Shown in pieces: positions 26,012 through 35,292 of a stretch of 64,000 nucleotides of DNA. Positions within the stretch are counted from its first letter, which is position 1, and each line of letters begins with the position of its first letter. This stretch comes from Trueperaceae bacterium (lineage in GTDB: Bacteria > Deinococcota > Deinococci > Deinococcales > Trueperaceae), in contig JASBUK010000109.1 in assembly GCA_030147925.1 (NCBI GenBank), positions 1 to 64,000 of the forward strand. Direction: 5' to 3'. The translations under genes and the position numbers were made by a program. Below the pieces are notes generated by a model, which worked only from the letters and a program-made list of their open reading frames with translations, was not told the origin of the DNA and did not search any database.

Positions 26012-26363
26012 TTGGTAGTGGGTAGTTAGTGGTTGGTAGTTTGTGGTGAGTGGGAACAACATTTTTATAAAGCCCTCTCAACTGAGTTCATTTTTAGCAT
26101 TAGCGCTTATACTGAGTCCGATTAATTCCTTAAGTGTTATGAAAGGCGCTTGGTTCGATCCTTCTCAGGCTATCGTTCTCGCTACGCTCGGACCCACTCG
26201 CCTAAAAAAGCCGAAATTAATTCGGCTTTTAAACGGAATCGGTATTAAGGGTTGATAAATTCCAATTATCTGATTCTTGCCCCTGGAAAACTCCTGGCCT
26301 CTGCTTATTACACTTAGCCAGTGTCAAAATGCTTTAGCAGCAACAATTCTCTCAATAGTGCCG
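26012..26363. repeat. Family 1 intergenic repeat interrupted by a family 2 element
   Basis: It begins right after the hxlR stop: a G/T-rich arm (GTAGTGGGTAGTTAGTGG), then GAGTTCATTTTTAGC and GCGCTTA. After a 135-bp insertion (26110-26244) the repeat resumes with GATAAATTCCAATTATCTGA and CCCCTGGAAAACTCC to about 26310. Uninterrupted copies at 28850 and 61620 read GCGCTTAACTGACAAATTCC across this point. The repeat lies between convergent genes. Confidence 0.8.
26110..26244. repeat. Small inverted-repeat element, family 2, carrying a bidirectional terminator
   Basis: The ends are TACTGAGTCCG (26110-26120) and CGGAATCGGTA (26234-26244), inverted relative to each other and flanked by TTA on both sides (26107-26109 and 26245-26247). 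Inside, AAAAAGCCGAA and TTCGGCTTTT (26205-26230) form a hairpin with A and T tracts that could terminate transcription from both sides. The left part (CCGATTAATTCC, GTTATGAAAGGC) recurs inverted at 46669-46778. It is inserted in a family 1 repeat, so it is the younger of the two. Confidence 0.85.
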
Positions 26364-26630
26364 TCAACTGGTTCGTCGGTTAAAAAGCCCGCGAGGTTTT
26401 TCCAGCAGTTCTGTTTTGCGATCGAGCTCGGCTAATAGATAGCGGTTACGTTTTTTTAGCTCCGCGATTTTTTGTGCCTGCGCTTCAGTTTGCGTGCGCA
26501 GCTCTTCTAATTCTTCAGATGTGGGTGTCATTACCGTGTTGGCTTTTTTAAGATGGGCTATTTCGGCCTGCAAGCTTTCTTTCTCGCGCTCCAAAGCCTC
26601 GATTCTAGCCTCCAGCGAAACATCAGTCAT
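26364..26630 (-). CDS. Small coiled-coil protein next to a receiver protein
   Basis: An 88-residue, highly charged protein that I do not recognise. Heptad-like spacing of Leu and Ile over residues 5-78 (EARIEALEREKESLQAEIAH and KIAELKKRNRYLLAELDRKT) predicts one long coiled coil; the C-terminus is short and basic. It has no signal peptide. Its ATG overlaps the stop of the response-regulator-like gene as ATGA, so the two are co-translated and may interact. It resembles small coiled-coil partners of single-domain receivers, but no specific function can be claimed. Confidence 0.65.
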   Translation of the reverse strand: MTDVSLEARIEALEREKESLQAEIAHLKKANTVMTPTSEELEELRTQTEAQAQKIAELKKRNRYLLAELDRKTELLEKPRGLFNRRTS

Positions 26631-27109
26631 ATTTCAGCACCTTCAAGCTTTCGCAGGGTCTCTTCGATCACTTGGGTATCACCAGTCGGGTTTTCACTGG
26701 CAGTATCATCCTGAGGGCTAAGCAAGCGACTCAGCCGCTCACGTACGTTTTTATCCCCCAAGGGTTTGTGCAGCATCAGATCGGCTTTGACAAATTTGGC
26801 AAACTCAAGAGTTTTGTCATCCTGGTCTAAGTTATCGTGTGGCGGTAGGGTAAGAACAACGGGCACTTGGGCCAAACGCTTGATACTTTTCATCTTGCTG
26901 CAAATATCCGCCCCGCTAACCAAGGGTAAATCGGCGGCTAAGATAGTGGCTTCCGGCGTGTTGTGGCGCAAATACTCGAGCACTTGCCTGCCATCACCAA
27001 ACATCACCAACTGATAATCGTCAGGCGAGAGCAACATATCGATGAGATCACGGTGCAAAGGCTCGTTATCAGCGACAAGAATAGTCGGGTTAACTGACAT
27101 CGATCTCAT
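26627..27109 (-). CDS. Single-domain response regulator (CheY-like receiver)
   Basis: A 160-residue protein with one receiver domain (residues about 8-125) and a 35-residue acidic tail, without an output domain. ILVADNEPLHRDLI holds the acidic pocket (Asp plus Glu after Asn), ILAADLPLVSGADIC contains the likely phospho-acceptor Asp, and MLHKPLGDKN provides the conserved Lys-Pro. The switch Thr is in VVLTLPP. ATG 27109 with GGAG seven bases upstream is preferred over the TTG two codons earlier. No histidine kinase is adjacent. It is coupled to the coiled-coil gene. Confidence 0.82.
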   Translation of the reverse strand: MRSMSVNPTILVADNEPLHRDLIDMLLSPDDYQLVMFGDGRQVLEYLRHNTPEATILAADLPLVSGADICSKMKSIKRLAQVPVVLTLPPHDNLDQDDKTLEFAKFVKADLMLHKPLGDKNVRERLSRLLSPQDDTASENPTGDTQVIEETLRKLEGAEI

Positions 27110-27249
27110 AATCAAACTCCATAAGTCAATCTAACGGATAAGTTCTAACAGAATTCTGACAAAGTTTAGAAAATAGTTAATTTAATGCGTCATAAGCCGC
27201 CTTATGCTTGTTTCGCCACGCTCTTTAGTTGTTCTCGTGACTTGATAAA
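27110..27249. other. Upstream region of the receiver gene
   Basis: This AT-rich stretch should hold the minus-strand promoter of the receiver gene. No gene is seen. Confidence 0.4.
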
Positions 27250-27399
27250 CTAATATCAAAGCGCTGTTTTAATGCCGCAGTGTGCCATTAAAACCACTCG
27301 TGTTCAGGATGCCGCGTAGCGTAACGGTTTCCGAACTGAAGGCGAGAACGCTCAGCTTAAACGATGGATATTGCGCCATCATTACAAGTTTGTTATAAG
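27250..27399. repeat. Small inverted-repeat element, family 3, longest copy
   Basis: In reverse orientation relative to 3850-3958. It is bounded by TAA (27251-27253 and 27397-27399), with ends TATCAAAGC and TTTGTTA. It shares TTTTAATGCCGCAGTGTGCC (an imperfect version of the 27-base palindrome) and GGATATTGCGCCATCATTAC with the other copy, plus about 40 bp of extra middle sequence (GAACTGAAGGCGAGAACGC). It lies 41 bases upstream of trmFO; TTGTTATAAG at its end may act as a weak -10 box. Confidence 0.8.
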
Positions 27400-27440
27400 C
27401 AGTGGCTGATCCAAACTAGCCCAGTGAAAGTGACCCCCTT

Positions 27441-28772
27441 ATGACCATTAAACCACAAGCCAAAATCACCGTCATTGGCGCAGGTCTAGCCGGCAGCGAC
27501 GCCGCTTTGGCCGCCGCTAATCTAGGCGTGCAAGTAGAGCTTTTTGAAATGCGCCCCAAAAAGATGACACCGGCACACCACACGGATAAGTTTGCCGAAC
27601 TTGTCTGCTCGAACAGTCTTGGCGGCGAGAGCGAAACTAATGCCAAAGGACTGCTGCAAGCCGAGATGCTAGCCGCCGGTGGGCTGGTAATGAACACCGC
27701 TAAAGCCTCGCGGGTACCGGCGGGCGGAGCACTGGCAGTCGATCGCGAGGCCTTTGGACAGCAAATCACCACGACCTTGGAAAGTCATCCCAATATCACG
27801 ATCCACCGCGAAGAGCTGACCGAAATCCCCTCAGGCATAGTCGTTATTGCCTCGGGGCCTCTGACCTCAGACGCGCTGGTCGCGGCTATCCGTTACAAGG
27901 TCGGCATGGAATTTTTGGGTTTTTATGACGCGGCCTCTCCCGTTATCAGCTATGAATCCATCAATCTGGACATTGCCTACCGCAAGGGCAGATACGAACA
28001 GGGAGCGGATTATCTCAATTTGCCTCTTAACAAAGAGCAATACGATAACTGGTTTAATACCTTGTCACAAGCCCGTAAACATGTGCCACATGATTGGGAA
28101 AAATTAGAATTTTTCGAGGGCTGCATGCCCATTGAGGAATTGGCGCGCCGCGGCTATGACACGCCGCGTTTTGGCCCCTTAAAGCCCGTTGGGCTTAGAC
28201 ATCCAGAAACAGACGAATCCTTTTATGCGGTAGCGCAACTGCGCCAAGAGGATTTACGCGGGCAAATGTGGAGCCTTGTCGGCTTTCAGACCGGTTTGAA
28301 ATGGGGCGACCAAAAAGAAGTGATTCGCAGCCTACCGGGTCTGGAACAAGCCGAGATCATCCGCTACGGAGTCATGCACCGCAACACCTATCTAAACGCC
28401 CCTAAGCTCTTAAACCCCGAGCTTAATTTGCGCGAGCATCCCAAGCTGTTTGTCGCTGGCGTGCTGGCCGGCACCGAAGGCTATTTAGAATCTTCGGCTA
28501 CCGGCTGGTTGGCAGGTAGTAACGCCGCCAGACAAGCCCTTGGCCTGGCGCCTTTACTGCCCCCGGAGACAACTATGCTGGGCGGGCTGCTGCGCTTTTT
28601 AGCCAGCGCCAATCCGGATAATTTCCAACCGATGAACGCCAACTGGGGGCTAGTGCCGACAATCAAAAAAGAAAAGGGCGTTGGCCGGGCCGAGCGCCGT
28701 CGCAAGATGTATCAGCGTGGGCTAGGCGCTTTTAGAGATTGGCTCGAGCAGTCTAATGCTGTGAGTTTTTAG
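27441..28772 (+). CDS. trmFO: Folate/FAD-dependent tRNA m5U54 methyltransferase TrmFO
   Basis: Makes 5-methyluridine at position 54 of the tRNA T-loop with methylenetetrahydrofolate and FADH2. The FAD-binding motif is VIGAGLAGSDAALAAANLGV (residues about 11-30), followed by the family signature LVCSNSLGG, whose Cys is catalytic. GCMPIEELARRG and GTEGYLESSATGWLAG are also present. The length of 443 residues is normal. The start ATG 27441 has only a weak SD-like GTGAAAG upstream. It is followed by a family 1 repeat. Confidence 0.96.
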   Translation: MTIKPQAKITVIGAGLAGSDAALAAANLGVQVELFEMRPKKMTPAHHTDKFAELVCSNSLGGESETNAKGLLQAEMLAAGGLVMNTAKASRVPAGGALAVDREAFGQQITTTLESHPNITIHREELTEIPSGIVVIASGPLTSDALVAAIRYKVGMEFLGFYDAASPVISYESINLDIAYRKGRYEQGADYLNLPLNKEQYDNWFNTLSQARKHVPHDWEKLEFFEGCMPIEELARRGYDTPRFGPLKPVGLRHPETDESFYAVAQLRQEDLRGQMWSLVGFQTGLKWGDQKEVIRSLPGLEQAEIIRYGVMHRNTYLNAPKLLNPELNLREHPKLFVAGVLAGTEGYLESSATGWLAGSNAARQALGLAPLLPPETTMLGGLLRFLASANPDNFQPMNANWGLVPTIKKEKGVGRAERRRKMYQRGLGAFRDWLEQSNAVSF

Positions 28773-29071
28773 CTTGTCTTTGGGCGTTGCTACCGTACAA
28801 TGCAAATAAATGATGCTTCTTCTCCTAATTGAAGGGCGGTGTAGCACAAGTAGTCGGTGGTAGGTGGTGAGTGGTTGGTGGTAGGTAGGAAAGGCGTTTT
28901 TAGAAGGTTCCTCATCGAGTTCATTTTAGACGTTTGCGCTTAACTGACAAATTCCCTTTGCCTGAATGCCACCGCCAAAAAATCCCTGGCTTCTACTTCC
29001 TACTAACCACTTTCTACTTACTTTCTACTTTTCACTTTTTTCTTCCCACTCTCTGAAAGGCAAGGCTTAAG
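28773..29071. repeat. Gap holding a complete family 1 repeat
   Basis: About 300 bases without a gene. From 28850 to 29045 lies an uninterrupted family 1 copy: G/T-rich arm (GTCGGTGGTAGGTGGTGAG), core (GGCGTTTTTAGAAGG, GAGTTCATTTTAGACG, CGCTTAACTGACAAATTCCC, GCCACCGCC) and pyrimidine arm (TTCTACTTCCTACTAACCAC). The arms could pair into a long imperfect hairpin. GAAAGG just before ATG 29072 is the ribosome site of the next gene. Confidence 0.75.
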
Positions 29072-30037
29072 ATGAAAATTTTGGTTACCGGGGCAGCAGG
29101 TTTTATCGGCGGGCATGTCGCCGAGGCGCTGGCCAAACGCGGCGACGAGGTTGTGGGGTTGGATAACTTTAATGATTATTACGACCCTGCGAAAAAACGC
29201 CGCAATGCTCAGCGCTTAAAAAAGTATCCGAATTTTAGGTTAGCCGAGGCCGACATTCGCAACCGTGAACAAATGTTTGCGCTTTTTGCCGAGGAAAAAT
29301 TTGTGGCGGTGGCCCATATTGCCGCCATGGCCGGCGTGCGCAATGCAGTGGCTAAACCCGCGCTCTACGTAAATGTCAATTTAAACGGCAGCCAGAACCT
29401 CATGGACGCTGCGCTGGCCGCCGGTGGGCTTGAGAACTTTGTCTGCGCCTCCACCTCCTCGATTTACGGCAACACCAAGACCTTGCCCTTTGTAGAATCC
29501 GACCCCTGTGATCGCCCCATTCAGCCTTATGCCGCTTCTAAGCGGGCTGCCGAGATGCTTGGTTACAGCTATCATTATCTTTATAAGCTGAATTTTACCG
29601 CGCTGCGTTTTTTTACCGTCTACGGCCCCCATGGCCGCCCCGATATGATGCCCTATCTCTTGGCGGAAAGCATTTATAAAGGCGTGCAAATTCCCCTTTA
29701 TGAAGGCGACATGCGCCGCGACTGGACTTATGTTGAGGATACCGTTAAGGGTGTGGTGACCGCGATAGATCGCCCTCTTGGTTATGAGATTATCAACTTA
29801 GGCCGTGGCGAGCCGGTGGCTTTAGCAGATTTTATCGATAAGCTCGAGCACCTCGCCGGACGCAAGGCCAACTTAATCAGCAAACCCAAATTAGCCGCCG
29901 ATATGTATGTGACCTACGCCGATATCAGCAAGGCCCGCCGACTGCTGGATTTTAAGCCCAGCATCTCCGTCGATGAAGGCGTTAAGAGATTTTGGGACTG
30001 GTATCAAAAAGAACAAGCGGAATTAGCCAGCGGCTAA
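29072..30037 (+). CDS. NAD-dependent sugar epimerase, UDP-glucuronate 4-epimerase-like
   Basis: A 321-residue short-chain dehydrogenase of the extended type. The Rossmann motif is [16 protein letters not shown] (residues 4-19). [19 protein letters not shown] is characteristic of CapI-type UDP-glucuronate epimerases. The catalytic part has Ser-Thr-Ser followed by YAASKRAAE (Tyr-x3-Lys), then [15 protein letters not shown] and [12 protein letters not shown]. It would supply UDP-galacturonate or a related sugar for surface polysaccharides. The exact substrate is not certain. It is the first gene of a run with threonine aldolase and aroE. Confidence 0.85.
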   Translation: MKILVTGAAGFIGGHVAEALAKRGDEVVGLDNFNDYYDPAKKRRNAQRLKKYPNFRLAEADIRNREQMFALFAEEKFVAVAHIAAMAGVRNAVAKPALYVNVNLNGSQNLMDAALAAGGLENFVCASTSSIYGNTKTLPFVESDPCDRPIQPYAASKRAAEMLGYSYHYLYKLNFTALRFFTVYGPHGRPDMMPYLLAESIYKGVQIPLYEGDMRRDWTYVEDTVKGVVTAIDRPLGYEIINLGRGEPVALADFIDKLEHLAGRKANLISKPKLAADMYVTYADISKARRLLDFKPSISVDEGVKRFWDWYQKEQAELASG

Positions 30038-30071
30038 GACAAAAAATAAGCTGGGTGGGTTAGGATATTCC

Positions 30072-31100
30072 ATGCGCGTTATTGACCTAAGGTCCGACAC
30101 CGTAACCAAGCCCACCTCTGCCATGCTTAAGGCTATGGCGGCAGCCGAAGTCGGTGACGATGTCTATGCCGAAGACCCAACGGTAAACCGTTTGCAAGAC
30201 ATGCTGGCAGAAATGACCGGTCTTGAGGCGGGTCTGTTTATGCCCTCGGGCAGCATGAGCAATCAGGTGGCGCTGGCCGTGCATACCCAGCGTGGTCAGG
30301 AAGTAATTGCCCCCGAGGGGGCACATATCTATGAGTACGAGCCGGGCTCTATGGCGGTCATCAGTGGCCTCATGCCGCGCCTTGTCCCCACCGTTTTGGG
30401 CGTCCCCGAGGCTAAAGATATTCGGGTAGCTATTCACCGCAGCGTCCACCAGGCGCCCGCCGGTTTAATCGTTGTGGAAAATACCCATAACAAAGCCGGC
30501 GGGACGGTAGTGCCCTTAGCCCGCTGTCAAGAAATCTCGGGGCTTGCCAAAGAAGAAGGTTTGCCGCTACATCTTGATGGGGCTCGAGCTTTCAATGCCG
30601 CTACCGTTCTGGGAGTTGAAATCAGCGATCTTTGTGCGCCCTTTGATTCGGTATCCATTTGTTTGTCCAAGGGTTTAGCCGCGCCGGTTGGCTCGGTACT
30701 CCTGGGTTCTAAAGACTTTATCAGGCAAGCGCACCGCTACCGCAAGCTCTTAGGCGGCGGGATGCGCCAGGCGGGTGTTATTGCCGCTGCCGGTATAGTC
30801 GCTTTGCAAACCATGACCGAACGCTTGGCCGAAGATCATGCTCGAGCCCGGGCCTTAGCCGAAACTCTGGCAACTCTTCCTAACATCAGCCTCGATTTAA
30901 CAGCGGTGCAAAGCAATATGGTTTATTTTCAGGTAAATGAAGCTCCGGCACTGGCTGAGCGTCTGGCTGCACGCGGCGTCAAATGCAACGCCCTGGGGCC
31001 TAAGAGCATTCGCCTGGTCACGCATTATCAGATCAGCGATGAAGACGTACAAATGGCGCTAAGGGTGATAACAGAGGAGCTCGAGCTAATACCCGCGTGA
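30072..31100 (+). CDS. ltaE: Low-specificity L-threonine aldolase
   Basis: PLP enzyme splitting L-threonine or L-allo-threonine into glycine and acetaldehyde, 342 residues. The N-terminus [18 protein letters not shown] and [15 protein letters not shown] are diagnostic. PLP-stacking and binding residues lie in [10 protein letters not shown] and [10 protein letters not shown], and the Schiff-base Lys is in [19 protein letters not shown] 30072 follows TTAGGATATTCC, which may serve as an SD sequence or as a -10 box. The end overlaps the aroE start as GTGA. Confidence 0.94.
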   Translation: MRVIDLRSDTVTKPTSAMLKAMAAAEVGDDVYAEDPTVNRLQDMLAEMTGLEAGLFMPSGSMSNQVALAVHTQRGQEVIAPEGAHIYEYEPGSMAVISGLMPRLVPTVLGVPEAKDIRVAIHRSVHQAPAGLIVVENTHNKAGGTVVPLARCQEISGLAKEEGLPLHLDGARAFNAATVLGVEISDLCAPFDSVSICLSKGLAAPVGSVLLGSKDFIRQAHRYRKLLGGGMRQAGVIAAAGIVALQTMTERLAEDHARARALAETLATLPNISLDLTAVQSNMVYFQVNEAPALAERLAARGVKCNALGPKSIRLVTHYQISDEDVQMALRVITEELELIPA

Positions 31101-31939
31101 AAAAGGTCTTCTTATTGGCCCACCCTGCTGGGCACTCGCTGAGCCCGGCTATGCACAATGCCGCCTTTGCGCACCTGGGTCTGGCGGCAGATTATCAAGC
31201 GCTAGACGTCCTGCCGCAGCAGCTTCAAACTACGCTTGAGATGCTGCGTAAAACCGAGGTTTACGGAGCCAACGTCACCATTCCACACAAGCTAGCCGTG
31301 ATGCCGCTGCTTGACGAATTGAGCGATACCGCTAAAGCCATTGGCGCAGTCAACACCATCATCAATAATGACGGCTGGCTGCTCGGGCACAACACCGATG
31401 CCGCCGGTTTTTTACGAGCGCTTAGCGAGGATGCCGGTTTTGACCCCCAAGGCCAAACAGCCTTGATGATCGGGGCGGGCGGGGCAGCTCGAGCCGTGGC
31501 CTATGCCCTGCTTAAAGCAGGGGTGGGCAAACTCATGATTTACAACCGCAGCCAAGCAAGAGCGCAAGCCTTAGCAAACGATTTTTCTGAGCTAGGACAA
31601 ATTTTTGTACTTGCTAAAACGGAGCTTTCAGATAGGGCTAAGTCTGCCGACCTGCTTGTCAACTGCAGTTCAGTCGGAATGGCAAAAGAGGGTTGCGACC
31701 CCAACATCTCCCCGCTGCCCGCCACCGCCTTGCCCCGCACGGGACTGGTCTGCGACATCATCTACCGCCCAGCCCAAACCAAACTCCTGCGCGACGCTAG
31801 TTCGCAAGGACTAAAAACTCAAAACGGCTTGGCCATGTTGGTCTATCAGGGAGCCGAGTCCTTTAAGGCCTGGACCGGCCTAAGCGCCCCGGTAGCGGTC
31901 ATGAGAGCCGCAGCCCAGACAGAGCTTAATCACTCGTAG
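31097..31939 (+). CDS. aroE: Shikimate dehydrogenase
   Basis: Reduces 3-dehydroshikimate to shikimate with NADPH in aromatic amino acid synthesis. The 280-residue sequence has [16 protein letters not shown] (substrate binding), GANVTIPHK with the catalytic Lys, GHNTDAAGF with the catalytic Asp, and [15 protein letters not shown] as dinucleotide motif, followed by YNRS for NADP selection. The start is GTG 31097 overlapping the aldolase stop. Its end overlaps the convergent permease gene by 10 bases. Confidence 0.95.
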   Translation: MKKVFLLAHPAGHSLSPAMHNAAFAHLGLAADYQALDVLPQQLQTTLEMLRKTEVYGANVTIPHKLAVMPLLDELSDTAKAIGAVNTIINNDGWLLGHNTDAAGFLRALSEDAGFDPQGQTALMIGAGGAARAVAYALLKAGVGKLMIYNRSQARAQALANDFSELGQIFVLAKTELSDRAKSADLLVNCSSVGMAKEGCDPNISPLPATALPRTGLVCDIIYRPAQTKLLRDASSQGLKTQNGLAMLVYQGAESFKAWTGLSAPVAVMRAAAQTELNHS

Positions 31940-33126
31940 CGCAAAGCCTCGATAGGGCTTAAGTTAGCCGCACGATTGGCAGGCCACACCCCAAAAATAA
32001 TGCCAGTGGCCACACTCACAGCAAAAGCCAACAGGATAACCAAGGGATTTATCACTACGCTTTCCAAAAAAGGCACCAGCGCCACAATCAGATAAAGGCT
32101 ACCCACAGAAAACAAAACACCGACCAAACCGCCCAGCATGGTCAGCACCACGGCCTCAATTAAAAACTGCTGCAAGATGGTGCTTTTCTTAGCGCCCAAA
32201 GCTTTCCTCAGACCAATTTCCCGCGTTCGCTCCGTGACCGAGACCAGCATGATATTCAAAATACCAATCCCACCCACCAGCAAACTGATAGCACCAATCC
32301 CGCCCAACACCGCCTGCAAAATCACAGTGATGGTGTTAAACAAACCCAAGGCGCCCTCGATGGTCTGAATGAGATAGGTGTCGTCCCCACGGCGGCGATC
32401 CAAAATAGCGCGTACCTGCTCTTCGATGTCTTTGGCATTTACATCCAGGTCAATAGTGATGGGGAAAAAGGGGTATTCGCCGCGACTGACAAAAGGAAAG
32501 TTGGTATAGAGCGTCTCGAGCGGGACATCCCCGCTGATATCATTAGCAAAAGCACCTAAAGCGCCACCGATGCGTTCCTTAACGCCAATGACGGTATAAA
32601 AGGTGCGCGAGCCCCGCACATTTACGCTGACTTCCTGACCGATAGGGTTGTCGATATCAGGAAAGAAATCCTCGGCGGCATCGGCGGAAAGAACGATGAC
32701 CGGGGCCGCCCGGTTGTACTCGGTTTCACTAAAATAACGCCCTCGGGCAAGCTCTAAGCTGCGGTCTACCGTCACGGCATTGGCAGTCTGGCCGTTTAGG
32801 GTGATATTGCCTTCCTCGCTGCCGGCTCGTCCCTGGCCACTCACCGAGCGGCTGCGCAGGATGTCGATGGGTAAACGCGACAAAGCCCCGATGTCTTCAT
32901 CGCTAAACGGCAGCGCTTGTGGGTTGTCCTGATCAACGACGACAAAGAGCGATTGTGAGCCAAAGCTCTGCAACTCATTGGTAATGCCCGCCGTGGCTAT
33001 TTCACCCATGCTGATGGTCGTGGTAACGGCAAAAACACCAATAACCACTCCGAGCAAGGTCAGCAGAGAACGCAGGCGGTTGCTAAACAGGGCTTCAAAC
33101 GCGGTGCTGATATTTTCAAAAAACAT
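31930..33126 (-). CDS. ABC transporter permease, MacB/FtsX type
   Basis: Inner-membrane subunit of 398 residues with four helices: one near the N-terminus (LLTLLGVVIGVFAVTTTISM), a periplasmic MacB-PCD domain of about 220 residues, and three C-terminal helices of the FtsX domain with VSVTERTREIGLRKALGAKKSTILQQF. It is the last gene of a five-gene efflux operon. The ATPase is a separate gene, unlike in E. coli MacB. Typical functions are export of macrolides, toxins or envelope lipids; the substrate is not evident. Confidence 0.92.
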   Translation of the reverse strand: MFFENISTAFEALFSNRLRSLLTLLGVVIGVFAVTTTISMGEIATAGITNELQSFGSQSLFVVVDQDNPQALPFSDEDIGALSRLPIDILRSRSVSGQGRAGSEEGNITLNGQTANAVTVDRSLELARGRYFSETEYNRAAPVIVLSADAAEDFFPDIDNPIGQEVSVNVRGSRTFYTVIGVKERIGGALGAFANDISGDVPLETLYTNFPFVSRGEYPFFPITIDLDVNAKDIEEQVRAILDRRRGDDTYLIQTIEGALGLFNTITVILQAVLGGIGAISLLVGGIGILNIMLVSVTERTREIGLRKALGAKKSTILQQFLIEAVVLTMLGGLVGVLFSVGSLYLIVALVPFLESVVINPLVILLAFAVSVATGIIFGVWPANRAANLSPIEALRYE

Positions 33127-33189
33127 CTGCGCCTCCCTGCCTGGTTCTTATCTGCTTAGCATAAGCTTGAGCGTAATCTTGCTGCTTTT

Positions 33190-33939
33190 TCATGATATCA
33201 AGCCCGTGAAAGCGGCCTGGCGGCGCTCTTTAATCTCTTCAATGCTCTCAACGGCTCCATCGCGAATATGAATGATGATCTTGCAGTGTTCGGCTACTTC
33301 TTTCTCATGCGTCACCATCAAAATGGTACGTCCTTCTTCATGTAGCTCCTGGAAAAGCCCCAGGATTTCCGTGCCGGTCTTGCTGTCTAAGTTACCGGTG
33401 GGCTCATCGGCCAGCAAAATATCCGGGTCGGTTGCCAGCGCCCGGGCAATGGCGACCCGCTGCTTTTGCCCACCGGAAAGCTGGTTGGGGCGGTGATCCA
33501 AACGATCACTCAAACCGACGCGATCCAGCGCTTCTTTGGCCCTCTTAATGCGTTCTTTGCCCGATAGCCCTCGATACATCAGCGGCAGCGCCACATTATG
33601 CAGGGCGTCGGCGCGGGGCAAGAGATTATAGGCCTGAAAGATAAAGCCTATGCGCCGGTTGCGAATCTCGGAGAGTTCGTCCTCACTCAGAGCAGATACT
33701 TCCTGGTCAGCAAGCTTATAAGAGCCGCTGGTGGGCGGATCAAGACAGCCGATGATTTGCAGCAAGGTGGATTTACCCGAGCCAGACGGCCCCATGATGG
33801 CCGCGTATTGCCCGTAATTAACCGTCAAATCGAGACCGCGCAAGGCATGCACCTCCAGACCCCCATCGAGACGATAAATCTTGCGCAAGTCTTTGGCCTC
33901 AATCACATTAGCGCTATTAGGGGCGTCAATCTTTGCCAT
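33190..33939 (-). CDS. ABC transporter ATPase, MacB/LolD type
   Basis: A 249-residue nucleotide-binding protein with Walker [11 protein letters not shown]-loop QAYNLLP, signature [15 protein letters not shown], Walker [14 protein letters not shown] and H-loop [18 protein letters not shown] is typical of the LolD/MacB/FtsE group. It starts three bases after the adaptor gene and precedes the permease by 63 bases. It powers the tripartite pump encoded by this operon. Confidence 0.95.
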   Translation of the reverse strand: MAKIDAPNSANVIEAKDLRKIYRLDGGLEVHALRGLDLTVNYGQYAAIMGPSGSGKSTLLQIIGCLDPPTSGSYKLADQEVSALSEDELSEIRNRRIGFIFQAYNLLPRADALHNVALPLMYRGLSGKERIKRAKEALDRVGLSDRLDHRPNQLSGGQKQRVAIARALATDPDILLADEPTGNLDSKTGTEILGLFQELHEEGRTILMVTHEKEVAEHCKIIIHIRDGAVESIEEIKERRQAAFTGLIS

Positions 33940-33942
33940 AAG

Positions 33943-35292
33943 CTAGGGTGTTTCCTCGGTCTCGTCAATCGGCGTGTACTCCACCGCTTCGCCATCTGCA
34001 ATCTCATCTATATTTATCAGGGCAATCAAATCTCCGGCGCTAAGCTCGCTACTTTCGGCTGCGGCTACTGTGGCATTGCGGTCAAGAATATTGATATCCG
34101 TGCGCTCAGCCGTGCCACCACCCGGCTCGAGCTCGCTGACGCGGTAAACCCAACTGCCTTCATTTGTTTCGGTTATAGCCTCAAGAGGTATCAGCAAAAC
34201 ATCATCCAGACTGTTAACCGTGACGCGAGCCGTCACGGTATAGCCGGGTTTGATCAGGCCCTGGGCAATATCCTGTTGGGCGGATTCGCCAAAGTCGATA
34301 TCGGCACCCAGTTGGGCGGCGCTACCCTCGCGCAGTGCCACCGGATTCACCCGCGTAACCACAGCCTCAAGCTCGCGGGTAGTATCGGCATCGGGGATGA
34401 TTCTTGCACTCTGAGCAGGGCTTAGCTCGAGCGCCCGGTTTTCGTCAAAGCGGGCTTTGACGGTAAGCCGGGAAGTATCCACCAGTCGCACAGTGTCAGC
34501 CGGACTCACCGTATCCCCTAAATCAAAGTTTATTGCGGCGACCACTCCAGCAAAGGGCGCCAAGAGTTCGGCCTCGTCAAGGCGCTCTTGCAAGTTAGCA
34601 ATAGACGTTTCCAGTGAGGCGATATTGGCTTCGGCGCTGGCTTGTTGAGCCGCCGCCAGCTGGTTGAACGAGGCTTCCCGGGTACGGGTGCTTTGCAGGG
34701 CAATCTCTGCTTGGTTAGCACGTCGCTGCATAGTGGCAAAGGCATCTTGAGCAGCCTGTAGTTCATTGCGGGAAGCCGCACCGCTGGCAAAAAGTTGTTC
34801 GGTCACAGCCAGTTCATCCTGAGCGTCGCTTAGGCTCTGTTGCGCGTTGGCCAGGCTGTCTTCGGCGCTGGCAATACTGCTGCGCAAATCCAACTGGTCG
34901 ATTTGCTGCTGCGCCAGGATGCGCTGCAAATCGGCTCGAGCTGATTGCAAGCTGGTCTGGTTTGAAGCTAGCTCGCGCTGCAATGACGCTGTTTCTAGTT
35001 TGGCCAGCAAAGTCCCCGCTTCTACAGCTTGCCCTTCTGTAACTAAAATCTCGGCCACGATACCGCTGCTCTTAAAGCTTAGATTGCGCTCCCGAGAAGC
35101 TTCTACTGTGCCGGTGCCGGAGACTTCGCGCACAAACAGGCCTTGCTCGAGCCTTTCAACTAAGGTGCGCTGCTCGGCTCCGCTATTGCGTCGGCGCAAG
35201 ATGCCGAAGGCTGCCACGGCCACGGCCACAACCAGCAGCACCAGTATTATCCAGCGTCCTATACGGCGTCTTCTTGGCTGTGCCAGGCTCAC
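33943..35292 (-). CDS. Periplasmic adaptor (membrane fusion protein), MacA/HlyD type
   Basis: A 449-residue adaptor linking the ABC pump to an outer-membrane channel. After an N-terminal anchor helix (WIILVLLVVAVAVAAFGIL), a lipoyl half-motif precedes a long alpha-hairpin (residues about 105-245, rich in Ala, Gln and Leu), and the second lipoyl half (LLAPFAGVVAAINFDLGDTV) is followed by beta-barrel segments. GTG 35292 overlaps the stop of the outer-membrane-factor gene. The presence of an adaptor and TolC homologues supports a two-membrane envelope. Confidence 0.93.
   Translation of the reverse strand: MSLAQPRRRRIGRWIILVLLVVAVAVAAFGILRRRNSGAEQRTLVERLEQGLFVREVSGTGTVEASRERNLSFKSSGIVAEILVTEGQAVEAGTLLAKLETASLQRELASNQTSLQSARADLQRILAQQQIDQLDLRSSIASAEDSLANAQQSLSDAQDELAVTEQLFASGAASRNELQAAQDAFATMQRRANQAEIALQSTRTREASFNQLAAAQQASAEANIASLETSIANLQERLDEAELLAPFAGVVAAINFDLGDTVSPADTVRLVDTSRLTVKARFDENRALELSPAQSARIIPDADTTRELEAVVTRVNPVALREGSAAQLGADIDFGESAQQDIAQGLIKPGYTVTARVTVNSLDDVLLIPLEAITETNEGSWVYRVSELEPGGGTAERTDINILDRNATVAAAESSELSAGDLIALINIDEIADGEAVEYTPIDETEETP

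Noticed and set aside
26148-26162. GGTTCGATCC, like the T-loop of a tRNA
   Set aside because: No acceptor, D or anticodon stems can be folded around it, and it belongs to the family 2 element.
33598-34425. A 275-codon open frame on the plus strand across the ABC ATPase and adaptor genes
   Set aside because: It overlaps two convincing genes on the opposite strand and shows no recognisable domain; it is a shadow frame.
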